Part shown: piece after piece, positions 10,318 to 21,080 of the stretch
Layout of the letters: the number at the start of each line of letters is the position of its first letter
How positions within the stretch are numbered: position 1 is the stretch's first letter
Source of the DNA: CAVQZA01 sp963724805
GTDB taxonomy: Bacteria > Actinomycetota > Thermoleophilia > Gaiellales > Gaiellaceae
NCBI GenBank assembly: GCA_963724805.1
Contig: CAVRWA010000014.1
Span: 1,674,001-1,738,000 of the forward strand
Direction of reading: 5' to 3'
DNA: 64,000 nt
Program-made: the position numbers and the translations under genes
The notes under the pieces: generated by a model
Databases searched by the model: none
Told to the model about the DNA's origin: nothing
What the model saw: only the letters and a program-made list of their open reading frames with translations

Positions 10318-10670
10318 GCCAGGCTCGCCACGGCTCCCTGGTAGATCGCCATCTGGGCGGCGATCGCGTCGCCGACGAAGCCGCCGACGACGCCGAAGCC
10401 GTCGACCGTGAGCGACGCCCGCGTGTTGAGCTGGTTGAACGCGTCGCTCGTGCGAACCGCGGCGAGCTTGTCCGCGTCCCCCCGCAGCAGGAAGAAGCCG
10501 CCGAGATCGCCGCCGTGCGGCTCGAGGAACGCGACCTCGAAGCTCTCGATCTCGCCCCGCTCCTTGAGCCCCGTGTAGTGGGCGACCGCTTCGCCGAAGA
10601 CCTCGACCGCGGCGTTCTCGCGTCCGCGCACGGGCTGGTGCCAACCGATGAACAGGACCGAATCGGCCAT
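10314..10670 (-). CDS. Small YCII/alpha-beta barrel-like protein of unknown function
   Basis: 118 residues. The pattern of a strand (SVLFIGWHQPVRG), helix (AVEVFGEAVAHY), strands (ESFEVAFLEPHGGDLGGFFL) and helix (DKLAAVRTSDAFNQ) resembles a dimeric alpha-beta barrel, the fold of stress-responsive and monooxygenase-like small proteins. No catalytic residues can be assigned. Unlike most neighbours it has a strong ribosome binding site, AGGAGG, about 6 nt before the ATG at 10670. It converges on the DUF2469 gene with overlapping stop codons. Confidence 0.7.
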   Translation of the reverse strand: MADSVLFIGWHQPVRGRENAAVEVFGEAVAHYTGLKERGEIESFEVAFLEPHGGDLGGFFLLRGDADKLAAVRTSDAFNQLNTRASLTVDGFGVVGGFVGDAIAAQMAIYQGAVASLA

Positions 10671-10711
10671 GTCCGCCTCCTTCGCTCGACAACGTTGGCA
10701 GGATACGCCCC

Positions 10712-11461
10712 ATGCTTCTCGCGGTCGACGTAGGCAACACCCAGACCGTGTTCGGGCTCTACGACGGCGACACACTCGCCGAGCACTGGCGAGTCGCCAC
10801 GGAGGAGCACCGCACCGGCGACGAGCTCGGGATCATGCTCGGCCGGCTGCTCGACGTGAAGACCGTGACCGGCATCTGCCTCTCCTCGACCGTGCCCGCG
10901 CTGATCCGGGCGTACGAGGAGTGGGCAGAGCGCTGGACCGGGGCGCCGCTGCTCGTGCTCGGCCCGGGCACGAAGACAGGGATCCCGATCCGCTACGACG
11001 ACCCGCGCGAGGTCGGCCCCGACCGGATCGCGAACTCGGTCGCCGCGCTGGAGCGCTACGGCGCGCCGTGCATCGTGGTCGACTTCGGCACCTCGACGAA
11101 CTTCGACGTCGTCTCGCCGGCGGGCGAGTACGTCGGCGGCGTGCTCGCGCCGGGGATCGAGACCTCGATGGACGCGCTCTTCGCCCGTGCGGCGCGGCTC
11201 GTGAAGGTGGACTTCGTCGAGCCGTCGGCGGTGATCGGCAAGACGACCGCGGCCGCGCTCCAGTCGGGGCTCGTCTACGGCTTCGCGGGCCAGGTCGACC
11301 GGATCGTCGAGCAGATCCGCGGCGAGCTCGGCGCCGAGGCACGCTGCATCGCCACCGGCGGCCTCGCCGACCTGATCGCCCCGCACGCACGCACGGTCGA
11401 GAAGGTCGACCCGTGGCTCACGCTGGAGGGGCTTCGCCTCGTGTGGGCCCGGAATACCTAA
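10712..11461 (+). CDS. coaX: Type III pantothenate kinase
   Basis: 249 residues. It phosphorylates pantothenate, the first step of coenzyme A synthesis. The ASKHA-fold phosphate loop is AVDVGNTQTVFGL; GPDRIANSVAA and IVVDFGTSTNFDVVS (catalytic Asp) follow, then YVGGVLAPGI and CIATGGLADLI. Length is typical of the actinobacterial enzyme. It is monocistronic here: dus converges from the other side, leaving 22 bp. Confidence 0.95.
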   Translation: MLLAVDVGNTQTVFGLYDGDTLAEHWRVATEEHRTGDELGIMLGRLLDVKTVTGICLSSTVPALIRAYEEWAERWTGAPLLVLGPGTKTGIPIRYDDPREVGPDRIANSVAALERYGAPCIVVDFGTSTNFDVVSPAGEYVGGVLAPGIETSMDALFARAARLVKVDFVEPSAVIGKTTAAALQSGLVYGFAGQVDRIVEQIRGELGAEARCIATGGLADLIAPHARTVEKVDPWLTLEGLRLVWARNT

Positions 11462-11483
11462 TGCTCATGAGCACAAGGAGCTC

Positions 11484-12542
11484 TTAGCCGCCGCCGTAGA
11501 CCGAGATCGGCAGGTCGAGCAGGACGTCGTCCCCGCTCGGGAGGGTCGCCTCGAGCTGCTCGAGCACAGCTGCGGCGCCCGGCGCGGCGGCGAGCAGGCG
11601 CGCCTCGACCTCCTCGGTCGAGTCGATCTGCGTCAGCTCGCTCTTGAACCGGCGCGGGAAGCGGCCGTGGCCCAGGTACCAGCCGTAGAACTTCTTCAAG
11701 AAGCCCGAGGCACGCCGCTCGCCGAGCTCGCGCACGGTCTCGCGGATGAAGAGGATCAGCTCGGCGGCGACCTCCTCGCGGCTCGGCTCGCCGTCGGCCT
11801 CGCCGAGCAGCTCGCGCAGCGCCCACGGGTTGCCCTGCGCGGCGCGGCCGACCATCACCGCCGCAGCGCCGGTCGTGGCCAGGACGGCCTGGGCCCGGGC
11901 GCGGGAGGTGATGTCGCCCGAGGCGACGACGGGGACGTCCACGAGAGAGACGAGCTCGGCGGTGAGCGAATGGTCGGCCCAGCCCGTGTACATCTGCCGT
12001 GCCGAGCGCGGATGGAGCGTCAGGCTCGCGGCTCCGGCTTCCACGAGCGCCGGCCCGACCTCGAGGCAGGTGCGGGACCCATCCGCCAGCCCGCGCCGCA
12101 TCTTCACCGAGACCGGGACGGAGACCGCCTCCGCCACTGCCTCGACGATCGCGCAGGCGCGCGCCGGGTCGTCGAGCAGCGTGGCGCCCGCGCCGGTCTT
12201 CGTCACCTTGCGCACCGGGCAGCCGTAGTTGATGTCCACGATGTCCGCGCCCGCCGCCTCGACCATGCGCGCGGCCTCCGCCATCGCGCGCGGCTCCGAG
12301 CCGAAGATCTGGATCGCGAGCGGATGCTCGTCGGAGGCGACGCGCAGGTAGCCGAGGGTGCGCTCGTTGCGGTGCTCGATCCCTGCACAGCTCACCATCT
12401 CCGAGCAGACGAGCCCGGCGCCGAACCGCCGTCCCTGGCGGCGGAACGCCTGCACGCTCACTCCGGCCATCGGCGCGAGCACGAGCCGCGTCGGGATCTC
12501 GACGGGCCCGATCGCCCACGGCTCCCTGAGATCGATCTGCAT
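11484..12542 (-). CDS. dus: tRNA-dihydrouridine synthase (DusB-like)
   Basis: 352 residues. It is a flavin-dependent reductase of uridines in the tRNA D-loop. The TIM barrel starts VLAPMAGVSVQAFRR; catalytic Cys108 is in DINYGCPVRKV. FMN/phosphate-binding loops are TLHPRSARQMYTG, VVASGDI and AVMVGRAAQGNPW. The C-terminal helical domain (FLKKFYGWYLGHGRF) contacts tRNA. TACCAT lies 7 nt before the ATG, so it is probably leaderless and divergent from greA. Subfamily (B against others) is inferred from the overall pattern. Confidence 0.93.
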   Translation of the reverse strand: MQIDLREPWAIGPVEIPTRLVLAPMAGVSVQAFRRQGRRFGAGLVCSEMVSCAGIEHRNERTLGYLRVASDEHPLAIQIFGSEPRAMAEAARMVEAAGADIVDINYGCPVRKVTKTGAGATLLDDPARACAIVEAVAEAVSVPVSVKMRRGLADGSRTCLEVGPALVEAGAASLTLHPRSARQMYTGWADHSLTAELVSLVDVPVVASGDITSRARAQAVLATTGAAAVMVGRAAQGNPWALRELLGEADGEPSREEVAAELILFIRETVRELGERRASGFLKKFYGWYLGHGRFPRRFKSELTQIDSTEEVEARLLAAAPGAAAVLEQLEATLPSGDDVLLDLPISVYGGG

Positions 12543-12566
12543 CTCGCGGATGGTAGCCGCACGGGC

Positions 12567-12596
12567 TTGACGGCGATCGGGGGCCGCGTGTACCCT
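12567..12596 (+). promoter_or_regulatory. Sigma-A type promoter of greA
   Basis: TTGACG (12567-12572), 18-bp spacer, TACCCT (12591-12596). Transcription would start near 12603, giving a leader of about 48 nt with AGGGAGG at 12641-12647 before the TTG start. This is one of the few boxes in the window with a near-consensus -35 element. Confidence 0.6.
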
Positions 12597-12651
12597 ACCC
12601 GGCCGCTTGGCCGCTTAGGAACGCCCGGCGAATGACTTTCAGGGAGGCCCG

Positions 12652-13125
12652 TTGAAGGAAGTGATCCTCACTCCCGAGGGGTACAAGAAGCTCGCGAAGG
12701 AGATCGAGTACCTCTCCACCGAGAAGCGCCGCGAGGTCGCCGAACGGATCAAGGTCGCGCGCGAGTTCGGTGACATCGCGGAGAATGCGGAGTACGACGA
12801 CGCGAAGAACGAGCAGGCCTACGTCGAGGCCCGCATCGCGATGCTCGAGGAGCGGCTCGTGAGCGCCCGGGTGATCCAGAAGAAGGACATCGCCAAGGAC
12901 GTCGTCTCGGTCGGCTCCACGGTGCGCCTCAAGGACATGGATGCGAACGAGACGATCGAGTACCACATCGTCGGTTCGGCCGAGGCGAATCCGGCCGAGC
13001 AGAAGCTCTCGAACGAGTCGCCGGTCGGCAAGGCGATCCTGGGCAAGAAGAAGGGCGAGACCGTCGAGGTGACGGCCCCGCGCGGCTCCCTCAAGTTCAA
13101 GATCATGGATATCAAGGCGGCTTAG
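12652..13125 (+). CDS. greA: Transcription elongation factor GreA
   Basis: 157 residues. GreA inserts its coiled coil into the RNA polymerase secondary channel and stimulates cleavage of backtracked RNA. The N-terminal coiled coil (EVAERIKVAREFGDIAENAE and the following YDDAKNEQ) carries the acidic tip Asp-Glu residues; the C-terminal FKBP-like globe is SVGSTVRLKDM... to KIMDIKAA. The TTG start at 12652 is supported by AGGGAGG 4 nt upstream. A GC-rich hairpin follows the stop. Confidence 0.96.
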   Translation: MKEVILTPEGYKKLAKEIEYLSTEKRREVAERIKVAREFGDIAENAEYDDAKNEQAYVEARIAMLEERLVSARVIQKKDIAKDVVSVGSTVRLKDMDANETIEYHIVGSAEANPAEQKLSNESPVGKAILGKKKGETVEVTAPRGSLKFKIMDIKAA

Positions 13126-13127
13126 GT

Positions 13128-13170
13128 CTCCCGGTCGGCGGAGCCGGCCTCCGCGACGGCCGGCCGGGAG
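13128..13170 (+). terminator. GC-rich hairpin after greA
   Basis: CTCCCGGTCGG (13128-13138) pairs with CCGGCCGGGAG (13160-13170), 11 bp with one G-T pair, and an inner CGGAG/CTCCG stem lies inside the loop. There is no T run, so this would be a T-less actinobacterial-style terminator. It sits 3 nt after the greA stop and just before the next gene's TAGGCT box. Confidence 0.45.
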
Positions 13171-13187
13171 CGATCTAGGCTCCTCGT

Positions 13188-13796
13188 ATGGCCGCTACGC
13201 ATCCATCGGTCAGGCCCCTCCCGGCGTCCGAGTTCGCTGCCGCCGGGAGGATGCTGGCGCGCGCCTACCTGCACGATCCCCAGTTCGTCTACGTGCTCCC
13301 GGACGAGCGCGAGCGGCTCCGGCGCAGCCCCTGGTTCTTCTCCGCGGTGCTTCGGTACTCGGCCTCGGTCGGGACGCTGCTCGCCGCCGACGGGGGCGTG
13401 GCGATCCTGATCCCGCCGGGCGGTCACGTCGCGTCGCTCGGGCGGATGCTACGGAGCGGCCTGATTGCGGCGCCGCTCCGCCTCGGCCCGTCCGCGCTCG
13501 GCCGTCTCACCGCCTTCGCGGCCGCCTCGCGCGACCTCCGGGCCGCCGCGATCCAGGGCCCTTTCTGGTACGTCGGCGGGATCGGCGTCGACCCGGAGCG
13601 GCAGGGCGAGGGGATCGGCACCGCGCTGATGGAAGAGCTCGGTGCTCTCGCCGGGGATCCTCTCTGCCTCGAGACGGCGAGTGAGCGGAACGTGGCGTGG
13701 TACGAGCGCCTCGGCTACACCGTGATCGCAGAGGGCCGCGTCCCGGACGGCCCCCCGATCTGGTCAATGAAACGCCTTGTAGGCTCCGGGGTCTGA
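13188..13796 (+). CDS. GNAT family N-acetyltransferase
   Basis: 202 residues with one GNAT domain: an N-terminal variable part with WFFSAVLRYSASVG, then the acetyl-CoA pyrophosphate loop in VDPERQGEGIGTALM (Q/R-x-x-G-x-G/A) and the final ETASERNVAWYERLGY and IWSMKR strands. The pattern recalls GNATs that modify small molecules; no substrate can be given. TAGGCT lies 6 nt before the ATG. Its stop overlaps the lysS ATG (TGATG), so it heads the lysS operon. Confidence 0.85.
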   Translation: MAATHPSVRPLPASEFAAAGRMLARAYLHDPQFVYVLPDERERLRRSPWFFSAVLRYSASVGTLLAADGGVAILIPPGGHVASLGRMLRSGLIAAPLRLGPSALGRLTAFAAASRDLRAAAIQGPFWYVGGIGVDPERQGEGIGTALMEELGALAGDPLCLETASERNVAWYERLGYTVIAEGRVPDGPPIWSMKRLVGSGV

Positions 13797-15169
13797 TGCT
13801 GCCGAAGCGCTTCTCCGATCGGGACGAGATCGCGGTCGTCCGCGCGGAGGCCGAGCAGCTCGAGGCCGGCCAGGAGGCCGAGTCGAAGCGCCGCATCGCC
13901 GGGCGCGTGCTCGCGCGCCGCGAGATGGGGAAGCTCGTCTTTCTCGACCTCGTCGACCGCAGCGGCCGCATCCAGCTCCTGTGCCCGGTCGAGCGGACGG
14001 GCGAGGTCGACGTGCACCTCGGCGACATCGTCGGCGCGACCGGCTCCCCGGCCCAGTCGAGGCGCGGCGAGCCGTCGCTCGCGGTCGATTCGCTGGAGCT
14101 GCTCGCGAGGATCCGCGCGCCACTCCCCGACACCTTCCACGGCCTCACTGACGTCGAGCAGCGCTATCGCAAGCGCTACCTCGACCTGCTGATGAACGAG
14201 GATGCCCGCCGCCTCTTCCTCACCCGCACGAGGATCGTCTCCGCGGTCCGGCGGGCCCTCGACGAGGACGGCTTCGTCGAGGTCGAGACGCCGATCCTGC
14301 AGCCCCGCTACGGCGGCGCGTTTGCGCTCCCGTTCGTGACTCGCAGCAACGAGCTCGACCGGGACATGTACCTGCGGATCGCGTCCGAGCTGTACCTGAA
14401 GCGCCTGATCGTGGGCGGGCTCGAGCGCGTCTACGAGATCGGCAAGGACTTCCGCAACGAGGGCATCTCGTTCAAGCACAACCCCGAGTTCACGATGCTG
14501 GAGTGGTACGAGGCATTTGCCGATTACAGGGACACGATGCTGCGGATCGAGAACCTCGTCGAGCGCGTCACCCGCGAGGTGACGGGCGGCACGACCGTCA
14601 CGTTCAGGGGCCACGAGATCGACGTGAAGGCGCCGTGGCATCGCGTCAGCTTCGTCGAGGCGCTGTCCGAGCAGGGTGTCTGGTCGCGCGACGCCGACGA
14701 GCTGCGCGCGCTCTTGCAGGCCCGCGACGTCGACACGTCGAATGATCCGACCTGGGCGAAGCTCGTCGACCACGCCCTCACCCGCTTCGTGGAGCCGAAC
14801 CTGATCCAGCCGACGATCGTCCACGACTACCCGATCGAGCTCTCGCCGTTCGCGCGCGCGACCGACGCCGATCCGACGATCGTCGAGCGCTTCGAGTACT
14901 ACATCGGCGGGATGGAGCTCGGGAACGCGTTCACCGAGATCAACGACGCGGAGGAGCAGGCAGAGAGATTTGCGCTACAGCAGGCCGAGCGGGCGGCGGG
15001 TGACGTCGAGGCGGAAGAGGGCGATCCGGATTACGTCGAGGCGCTCTCGTACGGGATGCCGCCCACGGGCGGGCTCGGGCTGGGGATCGACCGGCTCGCG
15101 ATGGTCCTGACGGGGGGCGACTCGATCCGCGATGTGATCCTCTTTCCCGCGCTCCGCGACCGCGAATGA
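13796..15169 (+). CDS. lysS: Lysyl-tRNA synthetase, class II
   Basis: 457 residues. It charges tRNA-Lys. The N-terminal OB fold (RRIAGRVLARREMGKLVF) binds the anticodon. Class II motif 1 is VEVETPILQ, motif 2 is VYEIGKDFRNEGISFKHNPEF and motif 3 is GLGLGIDRLAMVL. It is somewhat shorter than the roughly 490-residue norm, mainly because the N-terminal extension is nearly absent. ATG 13796 overlaps the GNAT stop; the stop overlaps the next ATG by 4 nt. Confidence 0.96.
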   Translation: MLPKRFSDRDEIAVVRAEAEQLEAGQEAESKRRIAGRVLARREMGKLVFLDLVDRSGRIQLLCPVERTGEVDVHLGDIVGATGSPAQSRRGEPSLAVDSLELLARIRAPLPDTFHGLTDVEQRYRKRYLDLLMNEDARRLFLTRTRIVSAVRRALDEDGFVEVETPILQPRYGGAFALPFVTRSNELDRDMYLRIASELYLKRLIVGGLERVYEIGKDFRNEGISFKHNPEFTMLEWYEAFADYRDTMLRIENLVERVTREVTGGTTVTFRGHEIDVKAPWHRVSFVEALSEQGVWSRDADELRALLQARDVDTSNDPTWAKLVDHALTRFVEPNLIQPTIVHDYPIELSPFARATDADPTIVERFEYYIGGMELGNAFTEINDAEEQAERFALQQAERAAGDVEAEEGDPDYVEALSYGMPPTGGLGLGIDRLAMVLTGGDSIRDVILFPALRDRE

Positions 15170-15930
15170 TCGACCTCCACTCGCACATCCTGCCGGGCGT
15201 CGACGACGGGGTGGCGACACTCGCGGAGGCCAGGGCGCTCGCCCGGGCGGTGTTCGCCGACGGGGCGACCGCGATCGCGGCCACGCCGCACGTGCGCGAT
15301 GACTGGCCGACCTCGGCGACCCGGATGGAGGAGGCCGTGGCAGCGCTGCGGCGGGACTTCGCGGAGCAGGGAATCGAGCTCGAGGTGCTCACCGGCGGAG
15401 AGCTCTCGCTCGAGAGGCTCGCGACAATCGGAACCGACGAGCTGAGGCGGTTCTCGCTCGCCGGCTCGGAGCGCTACGTGCTCGTCGAGTTCCCGTACAC
15501 GGGCTGGCCGCTCGGACTGGAGAACGCGGTCCACGACCTCGGCGCCTCCGGGCTGACCGCCCTGCTCGCACACCCCGAGCGGAACAGGACCGTCCAGGAG
15601 GAGCCCGAGCGGCTCGAGCGCGCGATCGACGCCGGGGCTCTCGTCCAGGTCACCGCGTCATCTGTCGACGGGCGGGGCGGAGCGGCCGCGCGGACGGCGG
15701 CGCGCCGGCTGCTCGAGCTCGGCTTCGTCCACGTGCTCGCGAGCGACGCGCACCACCCGGCGGTCCGCGAGGCCGGCCTTGCAGCCGCCGTGGCCGCGAT
15801 CGGTGACCCCGAGCTGGCACGCCACCTCGTCCAGGAGGTGCCCGCGGCGATCGTGGCCGGGGCCTCGGTTCCCGCGCCGGCGCGGCTGCGCCGTCGTGCC
15901 CGCCTGGCATCGTTCTTCGGATCGAAATGA
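15166..15930 (+). CDS. CpsB/YwqE-like PHP-domain tyrosine phosphatase
   Basis: 254 residues of the PHP metal-dependent phosphoesterase family. The opening DLHSHILPGVDDG contains the first metal ligands (His5, His7); further ligands are in ATPHV, GGELSL, LLAHPERN and VLASDAHH. Such CpsB/CapC/YwqE enzymes dephosphorylate the tyrosine kinase that controls capsular or exopolysaccharide chain length. The downstream Wzz-like gene, overlapping by 4 nt, supports this role. No BY-kinase is visible in the window. Confidence 0.85.
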   Translation: MIDLHSHILPGVDDGVATLAEARALARAVFADGATAIAATPHVRDDWPTSATRMEEAVAALRRDFAEQGIELEVLTGGELSLERLATIGTDELRRFSLAGSERYVLVEFPYTGWPLGLENAVHDLGASGLTALLAHPERNRTVQEEPERLERAIDAGALVQVTASSVDGRGGAAARTAARRLLELGFVHVLASDAHHPAVREAGLAAAVAAIGDPELARHLVQEVPAAIVAGASVPAPARLRRRARLASFFGSK

Positions 15931-17396
15931 GAAGCTCGCCCGTGAAGAGGCGTGGCCTCCGCTATGCGATCGCAGCGGTCGTCTTCGTCGCGGTCGTCAC
16001 GGGCGCGGTAGCTGCGTGGGCTCTGACGGCGCCGACACGGTATGTCGCGCGCGCCCAGGTGTTGCTGACCCCGATCGCGGCGGGTGATCACACCTTCGAC
16101 GGCTTCAGCGTCCTGCGCGAGTCGTCCGACGCCGGGCGCGCCGCGCGGACCGCGGCGCTCCTGTTCGCGACACCGCAGGTCGCCGAGGGAGTGCGCGTCC
16201 AGCTCGGCCTCGACCAGAGCGCCGCCTCGCTGTTGAAGAGCGTGAAGGTGACAGCCGCCCCCGGCCGCAATCTGGTCACCGTGGCCGCGTCGGCGGCCGG
16301 GCCGCAGCGCGCGGCCGATCTCGCTAACGCGTTCGCGGCCCAGGCGATCGCGGCCCGCACCGCCCACTTCTCGAGTGAGCTGCAGACGGCGATTGCGCGC
16401 GCCAGGTCACGCCTGGCGGCGATCCCCCCGGTGCAGCGGGTGCTGCCGGCCTCGCGGGCGCTCCAGGAGCGGCTCGGGACGCTGAACGGGCTCGTCGGCA
16501 CCTCCGACCCGACCCTCGAGGTCGGGAGCGCGGCGACGGCTCCTACGACCCCCGAGCGGACGCGGTCGCTCGTGTGGATCCCGGTCGCCTTCGGGGCCTC
16601 GATGCTCCTGGCTCTGCTCGTGCTCGCCGCGGCTCTGCTGAGCGGCCGCCGGGCGCACAGCCGTGACGCCGAGGCGAAGCAGCTCGCTGAGAGCATCGAC
16701 GGGCGGATGGGCGAGCTGCTCGCCGAGCAGGAGCGGGTGGTGCAGGCGCGGGAGGGCCTGAGCGACCTCGAGGCACGCGACCGGAAGATCGTCGCGCGGG
16801 AGCGCGAGCTCGACCGGCGGATCTCTGCGGTCACCGCGCGGGAGCTGGTGCTGGCGAAGCGCGCAGGCGAGCTCGGGGCGCGCGAGCGGGAGGTCGAGCA
16901 GACGGCCGGCGAGCTCGACAGGACGGCCTCCGAGCTCGAGGCCCAGGCCTCCGAGCTCGATGCCCTTGCGGGTGAGCTCGACGCGCGAGACGCCGACCTC
17001 GAGCAGCGCGAGCGCGAGTTCGCGCTGCCGCCGCGCCAGGCGCTCGCCTCGGTCCCGGCCCTCTCGCCGACGCCGGCGCCCGCGCCCACGCCGCTCCCCG
17101 TGCCCGTCCCGAGACCGGGCCCCGGTCCGGCGCCCGCGCCGATGCCGGAGCCCGAGTTGCCGCCCGCGGCCGTGGCCGAGGTCGTTCAGCTCCGGGTCGG
17201 GGCCGGGTTCAACCTGATCGAGCTCGAGCACCTCGTCTCCGCCCGCGGCCAGGAGTTCCCGGACAGGGCCGTCGAGTGGACGTCGTACCTCTTCTTCCTC
17301 CGCGACTACTCCAACGTCGACGGCGCCCTGCCGGAGTCGTTCGACTACCTGATCGAGGACGTCTTCGCCGAGCTGATCCAGGCTCGCAGCCTCTAG
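15927..17396 (+). CDS. Wzz-like membrane protein with long coiled coil
   Basis: 489 residues. Helix 1 (about 12-34) and helix 2 (about 213-236) enclose a 180-residue extracytoplasmic region with the Wzz-like opening APTRYVARAQVLLTP, as in chain-length determinants. After helix 2 comes an unusual cytoplasmic part: a heptad-rich coiled coil (about 250-365, repeating ELDxxASELE-type segments), a Pro-rich linker (about 378-415) and a compact C-terminal domain (NLIELEHLVSARGQEF...). The coupling to a PHP phosphatase supports an exopolysaccharide role; the tail may be a scaffold. Function of the C-terminal domain is unknown. Confidence 0.7.
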   Translation: MRSSPVKRRGLRYAIAAVVFVAVVTGAVAAWALTAPTRYVARAQVLLTPIAAGDHTFDGFSVLRESSDAGRAARTAALLFATPQVAEGVRVQLGLDQSAASLLKSVKVTAAPGRNLVTVAASAAGPQRAADLANAFAAQAIAARTAHFSSELQTAIARARSRLAAIPPVQRVLPASRALQERLGTLNGLVGTSDPTLEVGSAATAPTTPERTRSLVWIPVAFGASMLLALLVLAAALLSGRRAHSRDAEAKQLAESIDGRMGELLAEQERVVQAREGLSDLEARDRKIVARERELDRRISAVTARELVLAKRAGELGAREREVEQTAGELDRTASELEAQASELDALAGELDARDADLEQREREFALPPRQALASVPALSPTPAPAPTPLPVPVPRPGPGPAPAPMPEPELPPAAVAEVVQLRVGAGFNLIELEHLVSARGQEFPDRAVEWTSYLFFLRDYSNVDGALPESFDYLIEDVFAELIQARSL

Positions 17397-18376
17397 GTCT
17401 CGACGAGGACGGGCTTCGAGCGCTCGTATGCGATCACGTCGGCGAGGATCCCGTCGAGATCGAGCGTCGGCCTCCAGCCGATCGCACCGTTGACCTTCTC
17501 GAGCGCCGGCTTGCGGTGGAGCATGTCCTCGATCCCCTGCCCGTAGGCCTCCTCGAGAGGGATGTTCACGAGCTCGGAACGCGAGCCCGTCGCCGCGAGC
17601 ACCCGCTCGGCGAGCCCGAGGATCGAGATGCTCTCCTGGGAGCCGACGTTGTAGATCTCGCCGGAGAGCTCGGTCGCTCCCATCAGGCCGGCGAGCGCGC
17701 GGATCGTGTCCTGCACGTGGCAGAAGCAGCGCGTCTGGTTGCCGTCGCCGAAGATCTCGAGCCGCCGGCCGCCGAGCGCCGCGCCGACGAAGCGGGGAAT
17801 CACCATCCCGTAGCGACCGCTCTGTCGGGGGCCGACGGTGTTGAAGAGCCGGACGATCACACAGTCGAGGCCACGCTCCTGGTGGTAGGCGAGCGCGAGG
17901 AACTCGTCCATCGCCTTCGAGTCGGCGTACGCCCAGCGCCTCTGAGTCGTCGGCCCGTAGATGCGTCGCGCACCCTCTTCGAGCGGCGCCTCGTCCTGGT
18001 GGTCGCCGTAGACCTCCGAGGTCGACGCGATCAGGACGCGCTTGCCGAATCGGTTGCACTCGTCGAGCACGTTCTCCGTGCCCTGCACGTTCGTCACGAG
18101 GGTTCGCACCGGCTCCTCGACGATCAGGCGCACGCCCACGGCTGCGGCGAGGTGGTACACGACGTCGCACTTGTGGACGAGCTCGTTCACCACGGAACGC
18201 GAGAGCACCGAGTCCACCGTGAGGTGGAACTCCCGGTTCTCCATCAGGTGCTCGACGTTCCGGCGCGAACCGGTGGAGAGGTCGTCGAGGACGAATACCT
18301 CCTGTCCGTCGGCGAGCAGCAGCTCGGCGAGGTGCGAGCCGATGAACCCGGCCCCGCCCGTGATCAGCGCCTTCAC
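17393..18376 (-). CDS. NAD-dependent sugar epimerase/dehydratase
   Basis: 327 residues of the extended SDR family. The Rossmann NAD site is TGGAGFIGSHL; DDLSTGS is the adenine-binding acid loop; the catalytic Ser/Thr is in ASTSEVYGD and the Tyr-Lys pair in YADSK. RLFNTVGPRQ and the C-terminal sugar-binding half follow. The nearest relatives by pattern are UDP-glucuronate decarboxylase, GDP-mannose 4,6-dehydratase and UDP-glucose 4-epimerase types; I cannot choose among them. GTG 18376 is 8 nt after TAGGCT. The 3' end overlaps the Wzz-like gene by 4 nt. Confidence 0.87.
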   Translation of the reverse strand: MKALITGGAGFIGSHLAELLLADGQEVFVLDDLSTGSRRNVEHLMENREFHLTVDSVLSRSVVNELVHKCDVVYHLAAAVGVRLIVEEPVRTLVTNVQGTENVLDECNRFGKRVLIASTSEVYGDHQDEAPLEEGARRIYGPTTQRRWAYADSKAMDEFLALAYHQERGLDCVIVRLFNTVGPRQSGRYGMVIPRFVGAALGGRRLEIFGDGNQTRCFCHVQDTIRALAGLMGATELSGEIYNVGSQESISILGLAERVLAATGSRSELVNIPLEEAYGQGIEDMLHRKPALEKVNGAIGWRPTLDLDGILADVIAYERSKPVLVET

Positions 18377-18452
18377 GAGGGCGGAGCCTACCGGGAAGCC
18401 CGTAAAGCTTCTGTGAAAGCTTGCGCCGTCTTAACGGTGGCGCCCCCGGGCC

Positions 18453-18483
18453 TTAACCCAGGGTCGGATCCCTGGGCTACTAT
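18453..18483 (+). promoter_or_regulatory. clpC promoter with inverted repeat between -35 and -10
   Basis: TTAACC (18453-18458) and TACTAT (18478-18483) are spaced 19 bp. Exactly between them sits the perfect inverted repeat CCCAGGG-TCGGAT-CCCTGGG (18457-18476), a likely operator. It matches neither CIRCE nor HAIR nor the CtsR heptad repeat. Upstream, AAAGCTT occurs twice (18404-18410, 18416-18422). Transcription would begin near 18490, giving a leader of about 55 nt. Confidence 0.5.
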
Positions 18484-18545
18484 TGGGGTACCTCGACCCG
18501 AGGGCGATTCGCGTTTCCGGGTCCAGGGAAAGGGGTGTTGAGGTC

Positions 18546-21071
<2,526 letters not shown>

Positions 21072-21080
21072 CGTCCAGGT

